DNA from: Actinomycetota bacterium
Lineage (GTDB): Bacteria; Actinomycetota; Thermoleophilia; Gaiellales; Gaiellaceae
Direction of reading: 5' to 3'
Length of the DNA stretch: 14,375 bases
Assembly: GCA_003136795.1 (NCBI GenBank)
Contig: PLDP01000112.1
Span: 1-14,375 of the forward strand
How positions within the stretch are numbered: position 1 is the first letter of the stretch; every line of letters begins with the position of its first letter. The notes under the pieces were generated by a model, which saw only the letters and a program-made list of their open reading frames with translations, had not been told where the DNA came from and searched no databases. The position numbers and the translations under genes were made by a program. This document shows, in pieces, positions 1 through 6,250 of this stretch.

Positions 1-45
1 CCCCGGTTTTGGAGACCGGTGCGCTACCAATTGCGCCACGCCCCT
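1..45 (-). tRNA. trnW: tRNA-Trp (CCA), 3' end cut by the window edge
   Basis: Read on the minus strand, the sequence begins AGGGGCG, has a D-arm with AATTGGTAG, and then an anticodon arm CCGGT - CTCCAAA - ACCGG. The anticodon is CCA (plus-strand bases 10-12), which reads the single Trp codon UGG. The first 45 nt match the 5' part of bacterial tRNA-Trp closely. The variable loop, T-arm and acceptor 3' strand lie outside the window to the left. It is divergent from the small membrane protein gene that starts at 94. Confidence 0.95.
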
Positions 46-59
46 CGGTTGCGGTGCCG

Positions 60-65
60 ATTGTA
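60..65 (-). promoter_or_regulatory. -10 element of the tRNA-Trp promoter
   Basis: The minus strand reads GATACAATCGG. The TACAAT hexamer ends 14 nt upstream of the mature tRNA 5' end. No convincing -35 hexamer is visible 16-18 nt further up. Assignment rests on the hexamer and its distance only. Confidence 0.5.
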
Positions 66-81
66 TCGGCGGCTTCCGCAG

Positions 82-87
82 TAGCAT
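82..87 (+). promoter_or_regulatory. -10 element, leaderless start of the gene at 94
   Basis: TAGCAT is followed by exactly 6 nt and then the GTG start at 94. The same spacing recurs at six other genes in this window, and at 7 nt at one more, so transcription probably begins at the start codon itself. The -35 region is not recognisable. Confidence 0.6.
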
Positions 88-93
88 CGCCGC

Positions 94-255
94 GTGCCCC
101 TGGCCGCGCTCTTCACCCTGATCACGCTGGCATTCGCTGGGATTGCGCTCTACAGCGTGAGCGCCGGCCAGTGGCCGATTGCGGTCGCCTCGGGCGCTCT
201 CGCGGGGTGGATGGGGTCACTTGCCTACGCCGCCCTGAGGAAAACGCGCGTCTAG
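94..255 (+). CDS. small two-helix membrane protein of unknown function
   Basis: GTG start, 53 residues, TAG stop. Residues 2-18 (LAALFTLITLAFAGIAL) and about 24-44 (from WPIAVASGALAG to about LAYAAL) are hydrophobic enough for two membrane helices joined by a short polar turn (SVSAGQ). The C-terminus is basic (RKTRV), which suggests it faces the cytoplasm. No Shine-Dalgarno sequence precedes it. The start is chosen from the TAGCAT-6 nt-GTG arrangement typical of leaderless genes here. The stop lies 16 nt before the sigma-factor start, but that gene has its own promoter hexamer, so the two may be transcribed separately. I do not recognise a family. The reading frame, start signal and hydrophobic pattern support a real gene. 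Confidence 0.6.
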   Translation: MPLAALFTLITLAFAGIALYSVSAGQWPIAVASGALAGWMGSLAYAALRKTRV

Positions 256-259
256 CGCG

Positions 260-265
260 TATTCT
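260..265 (+). promoter_or_regulatory. -10 element, leaderless start of the sigma factor gene
   Basis: TATTCT lies exactly 6 nt upstream of GTG at 272. No Shine-Dalgarno sequence is present. The hexamer begins 5 nt after the stop codon of the preceding small membrane protein gene. Confidence 0.65.
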
Positions 266-271
266 CAACCT

Positions 272-1042
272 GTGGCGGGGGAGGACACACAGACACTGTG
301 GCTGGAGTTCCGGCGGACCAACGACAAGGCGATCCGCGACCGGCTGATCCTGACGTACGCGCCGCTCGTCAAATACGTCGCCGGCCGCCTCGGCTCGGGC
401 CTGCCGGCCCACGTCGACGAAGGCGACCTCGTGTCGTACGGCCTGCTCGGCCTGATCGGGGCGATCGAGCGCTACGACCCGGGCCGCGACATCAAGTTCG
501 AGACGTACGCGATCGCCCGGATCAAGGGCGCGATCATCGACGAGCTGCGCGCCCTCGACTGGGTGCCGCGCTCGGTTCGCTCCCGCGCACGCGAGATCGA
601 GCGCGCGATCGCCGAGCTCGAGGCGAAGCTCGGGACGGCGCCGACGGATGAGGAGATCGCCGCCAAGATCGGCATCACGGTCGCCGAGCTCGAGGATTCG
701 CTGACCGACATCTCGCGGTCGTCGATCGCCGCCCTCGACGAGCTCTGGTCCGTGTCGGGGGAAGGTGACCAGGTCTCGCTGCTGGACACGATCGAGGACA
801 CCACGGGGCCGCGGCCGGCCGAAGTACTCGACGAGACCGAGATGCGCGAGGCGCTCGCCGACGCGATCGCCCGGCTGCCCGAGCGGGAGAAGCTCGTGGT
901 CACGCTCTACTACTACGAGGAGCTGACCCTGCGCGAGATCGGCGAGGTGCTCGGCGTGACCGAGTCGCGCGTCTCCCAGCTCCACACCAAGGCGATCCTG
1001 CGCCTGAAAGCGCGCCTCGCCGGCGCCGCCGCCCGCGCCTGA
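272..1042 (+). CDS. RNA polymerase sigma factor, FliA/WhiG (sigma-28) family
   Basis: 256 residues. It directs RNA polymerase to an alternative promoter class. Region 2 covers about 21-92, with YAPLVKYVAGRL, DLVSYGLLGLIGAIERYDP and FETYAIARIKGAIIDELR. The motif RALDWVPRSVR at 93-103 is a hallmark of the FliA/WhiG group. Region 3 spans about 104-175, and region 4 about 193-246 with LPEREKLVVTLYYYEELTL and the helix-turn-helix EIGEVLGVTESRVSQLHTKA. Length and domain order are normal for the family. No flagellar gene is visible nearby, so WhiG-like control of a developmental or surface programme is as likely as motility. Whether it reads the prepilin gene in this window cannot be told from sequence. 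The GTG start is supported by TATTCT 6 nt upstream. It could equally be labelled FliA or WhiG, so no symbol is given. Confidence 0.93.
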   Translation: MAGEDTQTLWLEFRRTNDKAIRDRLILTYAPLVKYVAGRLGSGLPAHVDEGDLVSYGLLGLIGAIERYDPGRDIKFETYAIARIKGAIIDELRALDWVPRSVRSRAREIERAIAELEAKLGTAPTDEEIAAKIGITVAELEDSLTDISRSSIAALDELWSVSGEGDQVSLLDTIEDTTGPRPAEVLDETEMREALADAIARLPEREKLVVTLYYYEELTLREIGEVLGVTESRVSQLHTKAILRLKARLAGAAARA

Positions 1043-1061
1043 ATCCATAGGAAATCTAAAC

Positions 1062-1077
1062 CGAGGCCTTAGCCTCG
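1062..1077. repeat. short hairpin between the sigma factor and apbE operon
   Basis: CGAGGC, loop CTTA, GCCTCG: a perfect 6-bp stem 20 nt after the sigma-factor stop. No T-run follows, so it is a weak terminator candidate at best. It lies in the probable promoter region of the next operon. Confidence 0.35.
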
Positions 1078-1106
1078 ACTTAGGGCCGCCGAGCACGCTG
1101 GGGGTG

Positions 1107-1376
1107 ATGAGCCGCCCCTCCCGCATGGAATCCGCCCGCCGGCGCGTTCGCATCACCCGGTACGCGATCGGTGTCGTCGCCGCCGGCGCCCTCGCCGGCG
1201 GCGCCGTGGTCGCCCGTGCTACCCACCCGGGCACGCACGGGCAGCACTCGACCTCGGCGCAGGCGGCGATCCCGAGCGAATCGGGCTCGCTGCAGGCGGC
1301 GGCAGGCGGCTCGAGCAGCTCCGTCAGCCCGGCGCCCGCCGCCAGCCAGCCCGTCGTCCAGAGCTCGGGATCATGA
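1107..1376 (+). CDS. small membrane-anchored Ser/Ala-rich protein, first gene of the apbE operon
   Basis: 89 residues from ATG at 1107. The GTG at 1104 is adjacent and in frame, and ATG at 1125 is an alternative, so the exact start is uncertain because the upstream G-run sits too close to be a good ribosome site. A basic N-terminus (RRRVRITR) leads into one membrane helix at about 17-36. It should be followed by an extracytoplasmic tail that is low in complexity and rich in Ser, Ala, Gly and Pro. Three His fall at 40, 44 and 47 (HPGTHGQH), which could bind metal or heme, but this is speculation. I see no FMN-binding domain and no flavinylation motif. The stop overlaps the apbE start by 4 nt (ATGA), so the two are translationally coupled. 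No family is recognised. Its place suggests a partner of the ApbE/ferric-reductase pair. Confidence 0.6.
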   Translation: MSRPSRMESARRRVRITRYAIGVVAAGALAGGAVVARATHPGTHGQHSTSAQAAIPSESGSLQAAAGGSSSSVSPAPAASQPVVQSSGS

Positions 1377-2209
1377 ACACGTTTCGCTCAATGGGCTGCG
1401 AGGTCGTGCTGCTCCCCGGCGCTCCGCTCGGCGAGGTGCGCCGCCTGTTCGACGAACGCGACCGCCGCTTCAGCCGTTTCATCGAATCCTCCGAGCTCAA
1501 TCGCGTCAACGCTCAACCGCACGGCGTGACCGTTCTCTCGGAGGAGCTGGCGTCGATGCTTGCCCTGGCACTCGACGCCGCTCGTACCACCGACGGGCTT
1601 GTTTCCCCCACCGTCGGTGGTGCAGTGCTCGCCGCCGGCTACGACCGTGACTTCTCGCTGCTCCCCCCTGACGGCGATCCGGTCGAGCCGGCGGCGGTGG
1701 CCTCGTTGAGCTCGCTTGTACTGCGCGGCAGGATCCTCCTGCGCGCCGAGCCGGTCACGCTCGACCTGAACGGGGTCGTGAAGGGAAGGACGGTTGACGA
1801 CGCGCTCGCGTTGCTCGGTGAAGGCTGGGTCTCCGCCGGCGGCGATCTCGCGACGGCGTGCCCGATCGTGGTCGGGCTCCCAGGCGGCGACACCGTCACC
1901 CTCGACCGCGGCGGTCTCGCGACGAGCAGCGTGTCGAAGCGCTCCTGGCTGCGTGGCGGCGAGCGGCAGCATCACCTGATCGACGTCGCAACCGGCTCGC
2001 CGGCGCGCGTAGCGTGGCGTGACGTGACGGTCGCGGCGCCGACCTGCCTCGCGGCGGATGTCGCAGCCAAGGCGGCGCTGCTCCTCGGCGACCGAGGCCC
2101 GGCGTGGCTCGACGGCCGCGGGCTGGCCGGGCGGTTCGTCGATCACGACGGCGTCGTCGTCATCAACCAGAGCTGGACGAGCGCCGTCCCCGCGCGGGTT
2201 GCTGCATGA
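1373..2209 (+). CDS. apbE: ApbE, FAD:protein FMN transferase
   Basis: 278 residues, within the usual range for the catalytic domain. ApbE splits FAD and attaches FMN to a Thr or Ser of a target protein, normally an extracytoplasmic electron carrier. Family motifs seen in order: RFSRF..SSELNRVN (33-46), DGLVSPTVGGAVLAAGYDR (74-92), LDLNGVVKGRTVD (130-142; the conserved Gly/Lys segment), SAGGDLA (154-160), GLATSSVSKRSW (181-192), HHLIDVATG (200-208), and the metal-site helix TVAAPTCLAADVAAKAALLLG (219-239). There is no signal peptide or lipobox, although many ApbE proteins are exported, so this one may act inside the cell or on a target before or during export. It overlaps both neighbours by ATGA. 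No protein with a standard FMN_bind domain is encoded beside it, so its substrate is unclear. Confidence 0.9.
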   Translation: MNTFRSMGCEVVLLPGAPLGEVRRLFDERDRRFSRFIESSELNRVNAQPHGVTVLSEELASMLALALDAARTTDGLVSPTVGGAVLAAGYDRDFSLLPPDGDPVEPAAVASLSSLVLRGRILLRAEPVTLDLNGVVKGRTVDDALALLGEGWVSAGGDLATACPIVVGLPGGDTVTLDRGGLATSSVSKRSWLRGGERQHHLIDVATGSPARVAWRDVTVAAPTCLAADVAAKAALLLGDRGPAWLDGRGLAGRFVDHDGVVVINQSWTSAVPARVAA

Positions 2210-3159
2210 CCGCGCTCACCTGGTACGTCGCCCGCTCCGCGGGAATCGTCGCGTACCTGCTTCTCTCGTCCTCGGTCGTCGTCGGCGTGCTCATGTCGGC
2301 GCGCGCGCGATTTACGTGGCCGCGCTTCGCCGTCGAGGAAGTGCACCGGTTCCTCGCGATCCTCACCGGCGTCTTCTTGGCTCTGCACGGAATCGCGCTG
2401 CTCGCGGACAAGGTCGTTCCGATCTCGATCATGCAGCTCGTGATCCCGTTTCGGACGGCCTACCGGCCGTTCGGCGTTGGCCTCGGCATCACGTCCGCGC
2501 TGCTGCTCCTGGCGGTCTCGCTCTCGAACCTGCTGCGCAAGCGGCTGCCGTTCCACGTCTGGCGGCGCATCCACTACGTGACGCTCGCGGTGTGGCTGAC
2601 GGCGACCGGGCACGGGCTCCTGGCCGGCACCGACCGGCAGGATTTCTGGTTCATCGCGCTCGTCGGGATGGCCGTGTGCACGGTCGGGCTCGCGTTCCTC
2701 GGGCGCTTCGCACGCACGGTCAGCCTCGGCGCGGTCGGGGGTGTCGCCGCGACGGCCGTCGTCGCCGTGCTCGCGCTTGCCTTCGCGCCACAGCCGAAGG
2801 CGCCCCACACGACGACGACGACGATCGCCGCGCCTGTGGTCACCACCGTCCCGACGGCGTTCACGGGCACCGTCGCCGCGCAAGTCCTGGGCGACAACTC
2901 CTCGCCGGTGCTCTCGGTTGTCGGCCATGCCGGCGGCGCCGGACTGCGGGTCGACCTCCTCGTCGCGGAGGGCCAGGTCGAGCAGGCCGCGCTCGCGCTC
3001 AACTTCCCGACGGGCGCATCCTGCCGCGGCACGGTGACGTCCCTCGCCACCGACGGCCTGCGTGGCTCCTGCGGCTCGCGCGCCGTTCGCATCTCCTGGT
3101 CGATCGCCTCCGATCGCACGGTCACAGGCCGTCTCGCCCTGGCCTCGGCCGGGGCATAG
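2206..3159 (+). CDS. ferric-reductase-like transmembrane protein with an added extracytoplasmic domain
   Basis: 317 residues from ATG at 2206, which overlaps the apbE stop. Six membrane helices are expected at about 8-30, 45-66, 74-109 (one or part), 121-140, 147-166 and 175-194. His pairs at 47/61 and 123/136 are spaced 13-14 apart on two helices. That is the bis-heme pattern of the ferric reductase / MsrQ / cytochrome-b-like superfamily, which moves electrons across the membrane. After a Thr-rich linker (202-206, five ACG codons in a row) comes a secreted domain at about 215-317, probably beta-rich, with Cys 273 and 289 likely forming a disulfide. I do not recognise this domain. It contains N-F-P-T-G-A-S (266-272), which loosely resembles the ApbE flavinylation motif. 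No cytoplasmic FAD/NAD domain is present, so electrons must come from another protein or from quinol. Confidence 0.85.
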   Translation: MTALTWYVARSAGIVAYLLLSSSVVVGVLMSARARFTWPRFAVEEVHRFLAILTGVFLALHGIALLADKVVPISIMQLVIPFRTAYRPFGVGLGITSALLLLAVSLSNLLRKRLPFHVWRRIHYVTLAVWLTATGHGLLAGTDRQDFWFIALVGMAVCTVGLAFLGRFARTVSLGAVGGVAATAVVAVLALAFAPQPKAPHTTTTTIAAPVVTTVPTAFTGTVAAQVLGDNSSPVLSVVGHAGGAGLRVDLLVAEGQVEQAALALNFPTGASCRGTVTSLATDGLRGSCGSRAVRISWSIASDRTVTGRLALASAGA

Positions 3160-3162
3160 GAT
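3157..3162 (+). promoter_or_regulatory. candidate -10 element of the EF-G-like gene
   Basis: TAGGAT overlaps the stop codon of the ferric-reductase gene (3157-3159). A start about 7 nt downstream would give a leader of roughly 29 nt containing the strong Shine-Dalgarno site at 3187. No clear -35 is seen. Confidence 0.35.
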
Positions 3163-3186
3163 TCGCGCGACCCGTACCACACGCCC

Positions 3187-3192
3187 AGGAGG
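3187..3192 (+). promoter_or_regulatory. Shine-Dalgarno site of the EF-G-like gene
   Basis: AGGAGG lies 5 nt before ATG at 3198. It is the strongest ribosome-binding site in the window and contrasts with the leaderless neighbours. It fixes the start, ruling out the long in-frame extension upstream. Confidence 0.9.
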
Positions 3193-3197
3193 ACTCG

Positions 3198-5243
3198 ATG
3201 CCCATCGAAGCCGGGAAGATCCGCAACGTCGCCGTCGTCGGCCACCGCGGAACGGGCAAGACCTCGCTCGTCGAGGCCCTGCTCTTCCAGGCGGAAAAGA
3301 CGAACCGGCTCGGGACGATCGAGGCGGGAACGACCGTCTCGGACTGGGACGAGGACGAGCAGAAGCGGCAGATGTCGCTCTCCGCGTCGCTCTGCTCGTG
3401 TGAGTGGCAGGGCCGCAAGCTCAATTTCATCGACACACCCGGCGACTCCGGCTTCCAGGCAGACACGGTTGCGTCGCTGCGCGTGGTCGAGGGCGCCCTC
3501 GTCGTCGTCTCGGGCGTGATGGGCATCGAGGTGAACACGGCGCGCGTGTGGAACCGCGCGGACGAGCTCGAGCTCTCCCGGGTCGTCTACATCAACATGC
3601 TCGACCGCGAGCGCGCCGACTTCTACCGGGTGCTGGCCGCGGTGCAGGAGCAGCTCTCCGACCGCTGCGTCGCGATCCAGCTGCCGATCGGCGCGGAGCA
3701 CGAGTTGAGCGGCGTCGTCGACCTGCTGCACAACTGCGCGTATCTGGATCCGAACGGCGAGCGCGAGGGCGATCCGGTCGCGATCCCGGACGAGCTGGCC
3801 GCCACCGTCCAGGAGTACCGCACCAAGCTGCTCGATGCGGTCGTCGAGACCGATGAGGCGCTGATGGAGCGCTACCTGAGCGGCGATGAGATTCCGGCCG
3901 AGGACATTGCCGCGGCGCTGAAGAACGCCGTCACGCGCGACGAGATCTACCCCGTCGCCTGCGGCGTCGCGACGAAGAACCTGGGCGCACACGCGCTGCT
4001 CGACCTGATCGTCGAGGGCGTGCCGAGCCCGGCGAAGAAGGGCTCGCCGATCGACACCGACGCGAAGGTCGCGGCGTTCGTCTTCAAGACGGTCGCCGAC
4101 CCGTTCGCGGGCCGCATCTCGATCTTCCGCGTCTACGCGGGCGAGGTGCGCAGCGACACGACGCTAGTCAACCACCGCGACCACTCCAAGGAGCGGCTCG
4201 GCTCGCTGATGACCCTCGACGGCAAAGAGCACGAGAAGGCCGACGGCTTCGGCGCGGGCGACATCGGCGCCGTCGCGAAGCTGAAGGAGGTGCAGACGGG
4301 CGACGTGCTCGTCGACGCCGAGCACGACCTCGAGCCGCCCGCGCTCGGGTTCCCCGAACCGGTGATGAGCTTCGCGGTCTCCGCGAAGACGAAGGGCGAC
4401 GAGGACAAGGTCGCGCAGGCGCTGCGCCGGCTCGGCGAGGAGGACCCGACGCTTCGCCTCTCACGCGACCAGCAGACGGGGGAGGAGCTCCTCTCGGGCA
4501 TGAGCCAGGTGCACGTCGAGGTCGCCGTCGAGCGGGCGAGGCGTCGCTTCGGCGTCGAGATGGAGCTGCACCAGCCGCGTGTCCCGTACGTCGAGACGAT
4601 CAAGGGCGAGGCCCGCGCGCACGGCCGCTACAAGAAGCAGACCGGCGGGCGCGGCCAGTTCGGCGACTGCCACATCGTGCTCGAACCGCTCGACGACCAC
4701 GTCGGCTACGAGTTCGTCGACAAGATCGTCGGCGGCGTCATCCCGCACGGCTTCCGGCCCGCGGTCGACAAGGGCATCCAGGAGGCGCTGCAGCACGGCA
4801 ACCTCGCCGGAGCGCCCGTGCAGGGTGTGCGCGTGACGCTCGTCGACGGCAGCTACCACAACGTCGATTCGTCGGAGATGGCGTTCAGGATCGCCGGCTC
4901 GATGGCCTTCCGCGCCGCCTACGAGCAGGCGCAGCCGGTGCTCCTCGAGCCGATCATGGAGCTCGAGGTGACCGTGCCCGACGAGGCCGTCGGCGCGATC
5001 AACGGCGACCTCAACTCCCGGCGTGGGCGCCTGCACGGGATGGAGCCGAAGGGCGGGATGACCACGATCAAGGCCGAGGTGCCGATGGCCGAGGTGCTGA
5101 CCTACAACCAGGCGCTCACCTCGCTCACGGGGGGTCGTGGCGACTACCACATGCAGTTCCTGCGCTACGAGGAAGTCCCCACGCACATCGCTCAAAAGCT
5201 GATCGAAGCGGCGAAGAAGGACAACGAGGCGGTCCCCGCGTAG
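3198..5243 (+). CDS. elongation factor G paralogue (EF-G-2-like translation GTPase)
   Basis: 681 residues with the full five-domain EF-G layout. G1 is GHRGTGKT (15-22), G3 is DTPGDSGF (79-86) and G4 is NMLD (133-136). Domain II starts near 290 (AAFVFKTVADPFAGRISIFRVYAGEV). Domain III follows, then domain IV (KKQTGGRGQFGD, GGVIPHGFRPAVDKGI) and a domain V ending LTGGRGDYHMQFLRYEEVP. The canonical EF-G switch I RGITI is replaced by RQMSLSA, and the switch II DTPGHVDF by DTPGDSGF, so the usual catalytic His is Asp83. These changes are typical of the divergent EF-G-2 group (as in Thermus EF-G-2, where Tyr takes the place) rather than housekeeping fusA. The role in ribosome translocation or rescue is not well defined for this group. 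It is not next to rpsG or tuf, also in line with a paralogue. Confidence 0.9.
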   Translation: MPIEAGKIRNVAVVGHRGTGKTSLVEALLFQAEKTNRLGTIEAGTTVSDWDEDEQKRQMSLSASLCSCEWQGRKLNFIDTPGDSGFQADTVASLRVVEGALVVVSGVMGIEVNTARVWNRADELELSRVVYINMLDRERADFYRVLAAVQEQLSDRCVAIQLPIGAEHELSGVVDLLHNCAYLDPNGEREGDPVAIPDELAATVQEYRTKLLDAVVETDEALMERYLSGDEIPAEDIAAALKNAVTRDEIYPVACGVATKNLGAHALLDLIVEGVPSPAKKGSPIDTDAKVAAFVFKTVADPFAGRISIFRVYAGEVRSDTTLVNHRDHSKERLGSLMTLDGKEHEKADGFGAGDIGAVAKLKEVQTGDVLVDAEHDLEPPALGFPEPVMSFAVSAKTKGDEDKVAQALRRLGEEDPTLRLSRDQQTGEELLSGMSQVHVEVAVERARRRFGVEMELHQPRVPYVETIKGEARAHGRYKKQTGGRGQFGDCHIVLEPLDDHVGYEFVDKIVGGVIPHGFRPAVDKGIQEALQHGNLAGAPVQGVRVTLVDGSYHNVDSSEMAFRIAGSMAFRAAYEQAQPVLLEPIMELEVTVPDEAVGAINGDLNSRRGRLHGMEPKGGMTTIKAEVPMAEVLTYNQALTSLTGGRGDYHMQFLRYEEVPTHIAQKLIEAAKKDNEAVPA

Positions 5244-5252
5244 CTCCCTCGC

Positions 5253-5258
5253 TACGCT
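5253..5258 (+). promoter_or_regulatory. -10 element, leaderless start of the gene at 5265
   Basis: TACGCT is followed by exactly 6 nt and ATG at 5265, with no Shine-Dalgarno sequence between. It lies 9 nt after the EF-G-like stop codon. Confidence 0.6.
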
Positions 5259-5264
5259 TCCCAT

Positions 5265-5882
5265 ATGACACGCATCACACGGGTCACCGTGGAGCGTGCG
5301 TGCGCGATCTGTGAGCGCACGTTGCTGATGGGGGAGAGAGCGATTCGGTTCTCGCCGAATGGCGGGGCCGACTACGTGGACGTCTGTCCGCTGTGCGCCG
5401 AGACCGCGATGGAGTACGGCTGGGTGCGAGAAGGTGCGCCGACCTCGCTCACCGTGCCGGCCGAGCGGCGCAAGCGCGGCAGCTTCCTCTCCGGGATCCT
5501 CGGCGGCCGCTCACGTGGGGCCGAGGAGACGGTTGCCTCGGAGCCGATCCTGCGCCGCCTCTCCGAGCACGAGCTGTCGATGGTCGAGGCAGCTGACATC
5601 TTCAACGCCTCGCAGTACCGGCGCACGATTGGCGGGATCGGCAAGTCGCTCGGCACGCCCAAGGTCTCGGTCGTCGTCCTCTCCGGCGTCAACGCCGAGG
5701 TGGTGGTGACGGTCGCCTGGGACATCTCCTGGTACTCCTACCGCGTCTCGCTCGACTCGGACAACCCGGTGCGGTTGGAGGAGCGAGGGCACGATCCGAG
5801 TGATCTCGAAGGGGCGATCACCGAGTGGAACGCCCACATGGAAGAGGACGGCCGGATCGTCCCGAACATCGCCCGGCTCTAG
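5265..5882 (+). CDS. zinc-ribbon-like CxxC/CxxC protein of unknown function
   Basis: 205 residues. The N-terminal part has CAIC at 13-16 and CPLC at 41-44, separated by a short strand-rich stretch (ERAIRFSPNGGADYVDV), which looks like a four-Cys zinc knuckle. A basic, Gly-rich linker follows (68-86, RRKRGSFLSGILGGRSRG). Residues 95-205 form a separate mixed alpha/beta domain: a helix (LSEHELSMVEAADIFNASQYRR), then strands PKVSVVVLSG, AEVVVTVAW and ISWYSYRVSLD, and the end segment ITEWNAHMEEDGRIVPNIARL. No enzyme motif is apparent. It is probably cytoplasmic, with no signal peptide or membrane helix. The start at 5265 is supported by the leaderless arrangement. I do not recognise a named family; a nucleic-acid or protein-binding role is only a guess from the Cys cluster. 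Confidence 0.8.
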   Translation: MTRITRVTVERACAICERTLLMGERAIRFSPNGGADYVDVCPLCAETAMEYGWVREGAPTSLTVPAERRKRGSFLSGILGGRSRGAEETVASEPILRRLSEHELSMVEAADIFNASQYRRTIGGIGKSLGTPKVSVVVLSGVNAEVVVTVAWDISWYSYRVSLDSDNPVRLEERGHDPSDLEGAITEWNAHMEEDGRIVPNIARL

Positions 5883-5901
5883 CTTCCGCCGCTGCGCGCC
5901 T

Positions 5902-5907
5902 TAGACT
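5902..5907 (+). promoter_or_regulatory. -10 element, leaderless start of the gene at 5914
   Basis: TAGACT is followed by exactly 6 nt and GTG at 5914, with no Shine-Dalgarno sequence. Confidence 0.6.
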
Positions 5908-5913
5908 GAGCCG

Positions 5914-6141
5914 GTGATCTACTGCGTGATCCCGAAGGAGCTCGAGGCGGAGCTCTTCGACAAGATGGTCGACTACTACAAGGACAACCCGAACGTGACG
6001 GTGATCATCGACCGCCGCGAGGGCCCCGACCGCCGTGCGGGCCAGGACGATGGGTCGTTCAAGGAGCGCCGCGAGATCCGCGACCGCCGCCGCCCGCGGG
6101 TGCCGGGGACCTTCCCCGACACCGACGTGCCCGACAGCTGA
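5914..6141 (+). CDS. small charged protein of unknown function
   Basis: 75 residues from GTG. Residues 1-35 read as strand-helix-strand: IYCVIP, then KELEAELFDKMVDYYKDNP, then VTVIIDRR. The rest is very rich in Arg, Glu and Asp (for example RRAGQDDGSFKERREIRDRRR) and probably disordered, ending in an acidic PDTDVPDS. The start is supported by the TAGACT hexamer 6 nt upstream. I cannot assign a family. The ordered N-terminal part with its charged tail, and its own promoter, argue that it is a real gene rather than a chance frame. Its stop codon overlaps the first base pairs of the palindromic repeat at 6140. Confidence 0.7.
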   Translation: MIYCVIPKELEAELFDKMVDYYKDNPNVTVIIDRREGPDRRAGQDDGSFKERREIRDRRRPRVPGTFPDTDVPDS

Positions 6142-6173
6142 ACCTGGTTCTCGCCGCAGGCGAAACCAGGTTC
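6140..6173. repeat. palindromic repeat, family A, copy 1
   Basis: Arms GAACCTGGTT (6140-6149) and AACCAGGTTC (6164-6173) are perfect inverted repeats. Inside them TCGCC pairs with GGCGA around a GCA loop, with one bulged C at 6150. Each outer arm holds a small palindrome: AACC-T-GGTT on the left and AACC-A-GGTT on the right. It starts within the stop codon of the upstream gene. Confidence 0.9.
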
Positions 6174-6199
6174 CTGTCTCAAACAGTTCTCTCAGACAC

Positions 6200-6233
6200 G
6201 AACCTGGTTCCGGCTGCGCCGGAAACCAGGTTC
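6200..6233. repeat. palindromic repeat, family A, copy 2
   Basis: The outer arms are the same as copy 1, GAACCTGGTT and AACCAGGTTC. The inner stem is different, CCGGC with GCCGG around a TGC loop, with one bulged A. It is 34 nt long and starts exactly 60 nt after copy 1. Because the inner stem changes on both sides while pairing is kept, the hairpin itself appears to be what is conserved. Its right end lies 4 nt before the -10 hexamer of the aldehyde dehydrogenase gene. Confidence 0.9.
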
Positions 6234-6237
6234 GGCC

Positions 6238-6243
6238 TACCAT
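6238..6243 (+). promoter_or_regulatory. -10 element of the aldehyde dehydrogenase gene
   Basis: TACCAT is followed by 7 nt and ATG at 6251. The other in-frame ATG, at 6242, lies inside this hexamer, so 6251 is the more likely start. The -35 position falls within palindrome copy 2. Confidence 0.55.
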
Positions 6244-6250
6244 GGTCCGC

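Noticed and set aside
1057..1084. TAAA at 1057-1060 as the -35 of a sigma-28-type promoter before the apbE operon
   Set aside because: The bases 15-16 nt downstream (CGACTTAG) match GCCGATAA poorly, so autoregulation by the sigma factor cannot be claimed.
2058..3197. Long in-frame extension upstream of the EF-G-like gene
   Set aside because: It overlaps apbE and the ferric-reductase gene and has no homology. AGGAGG 5 nt before ATG at 3198 sets the start.
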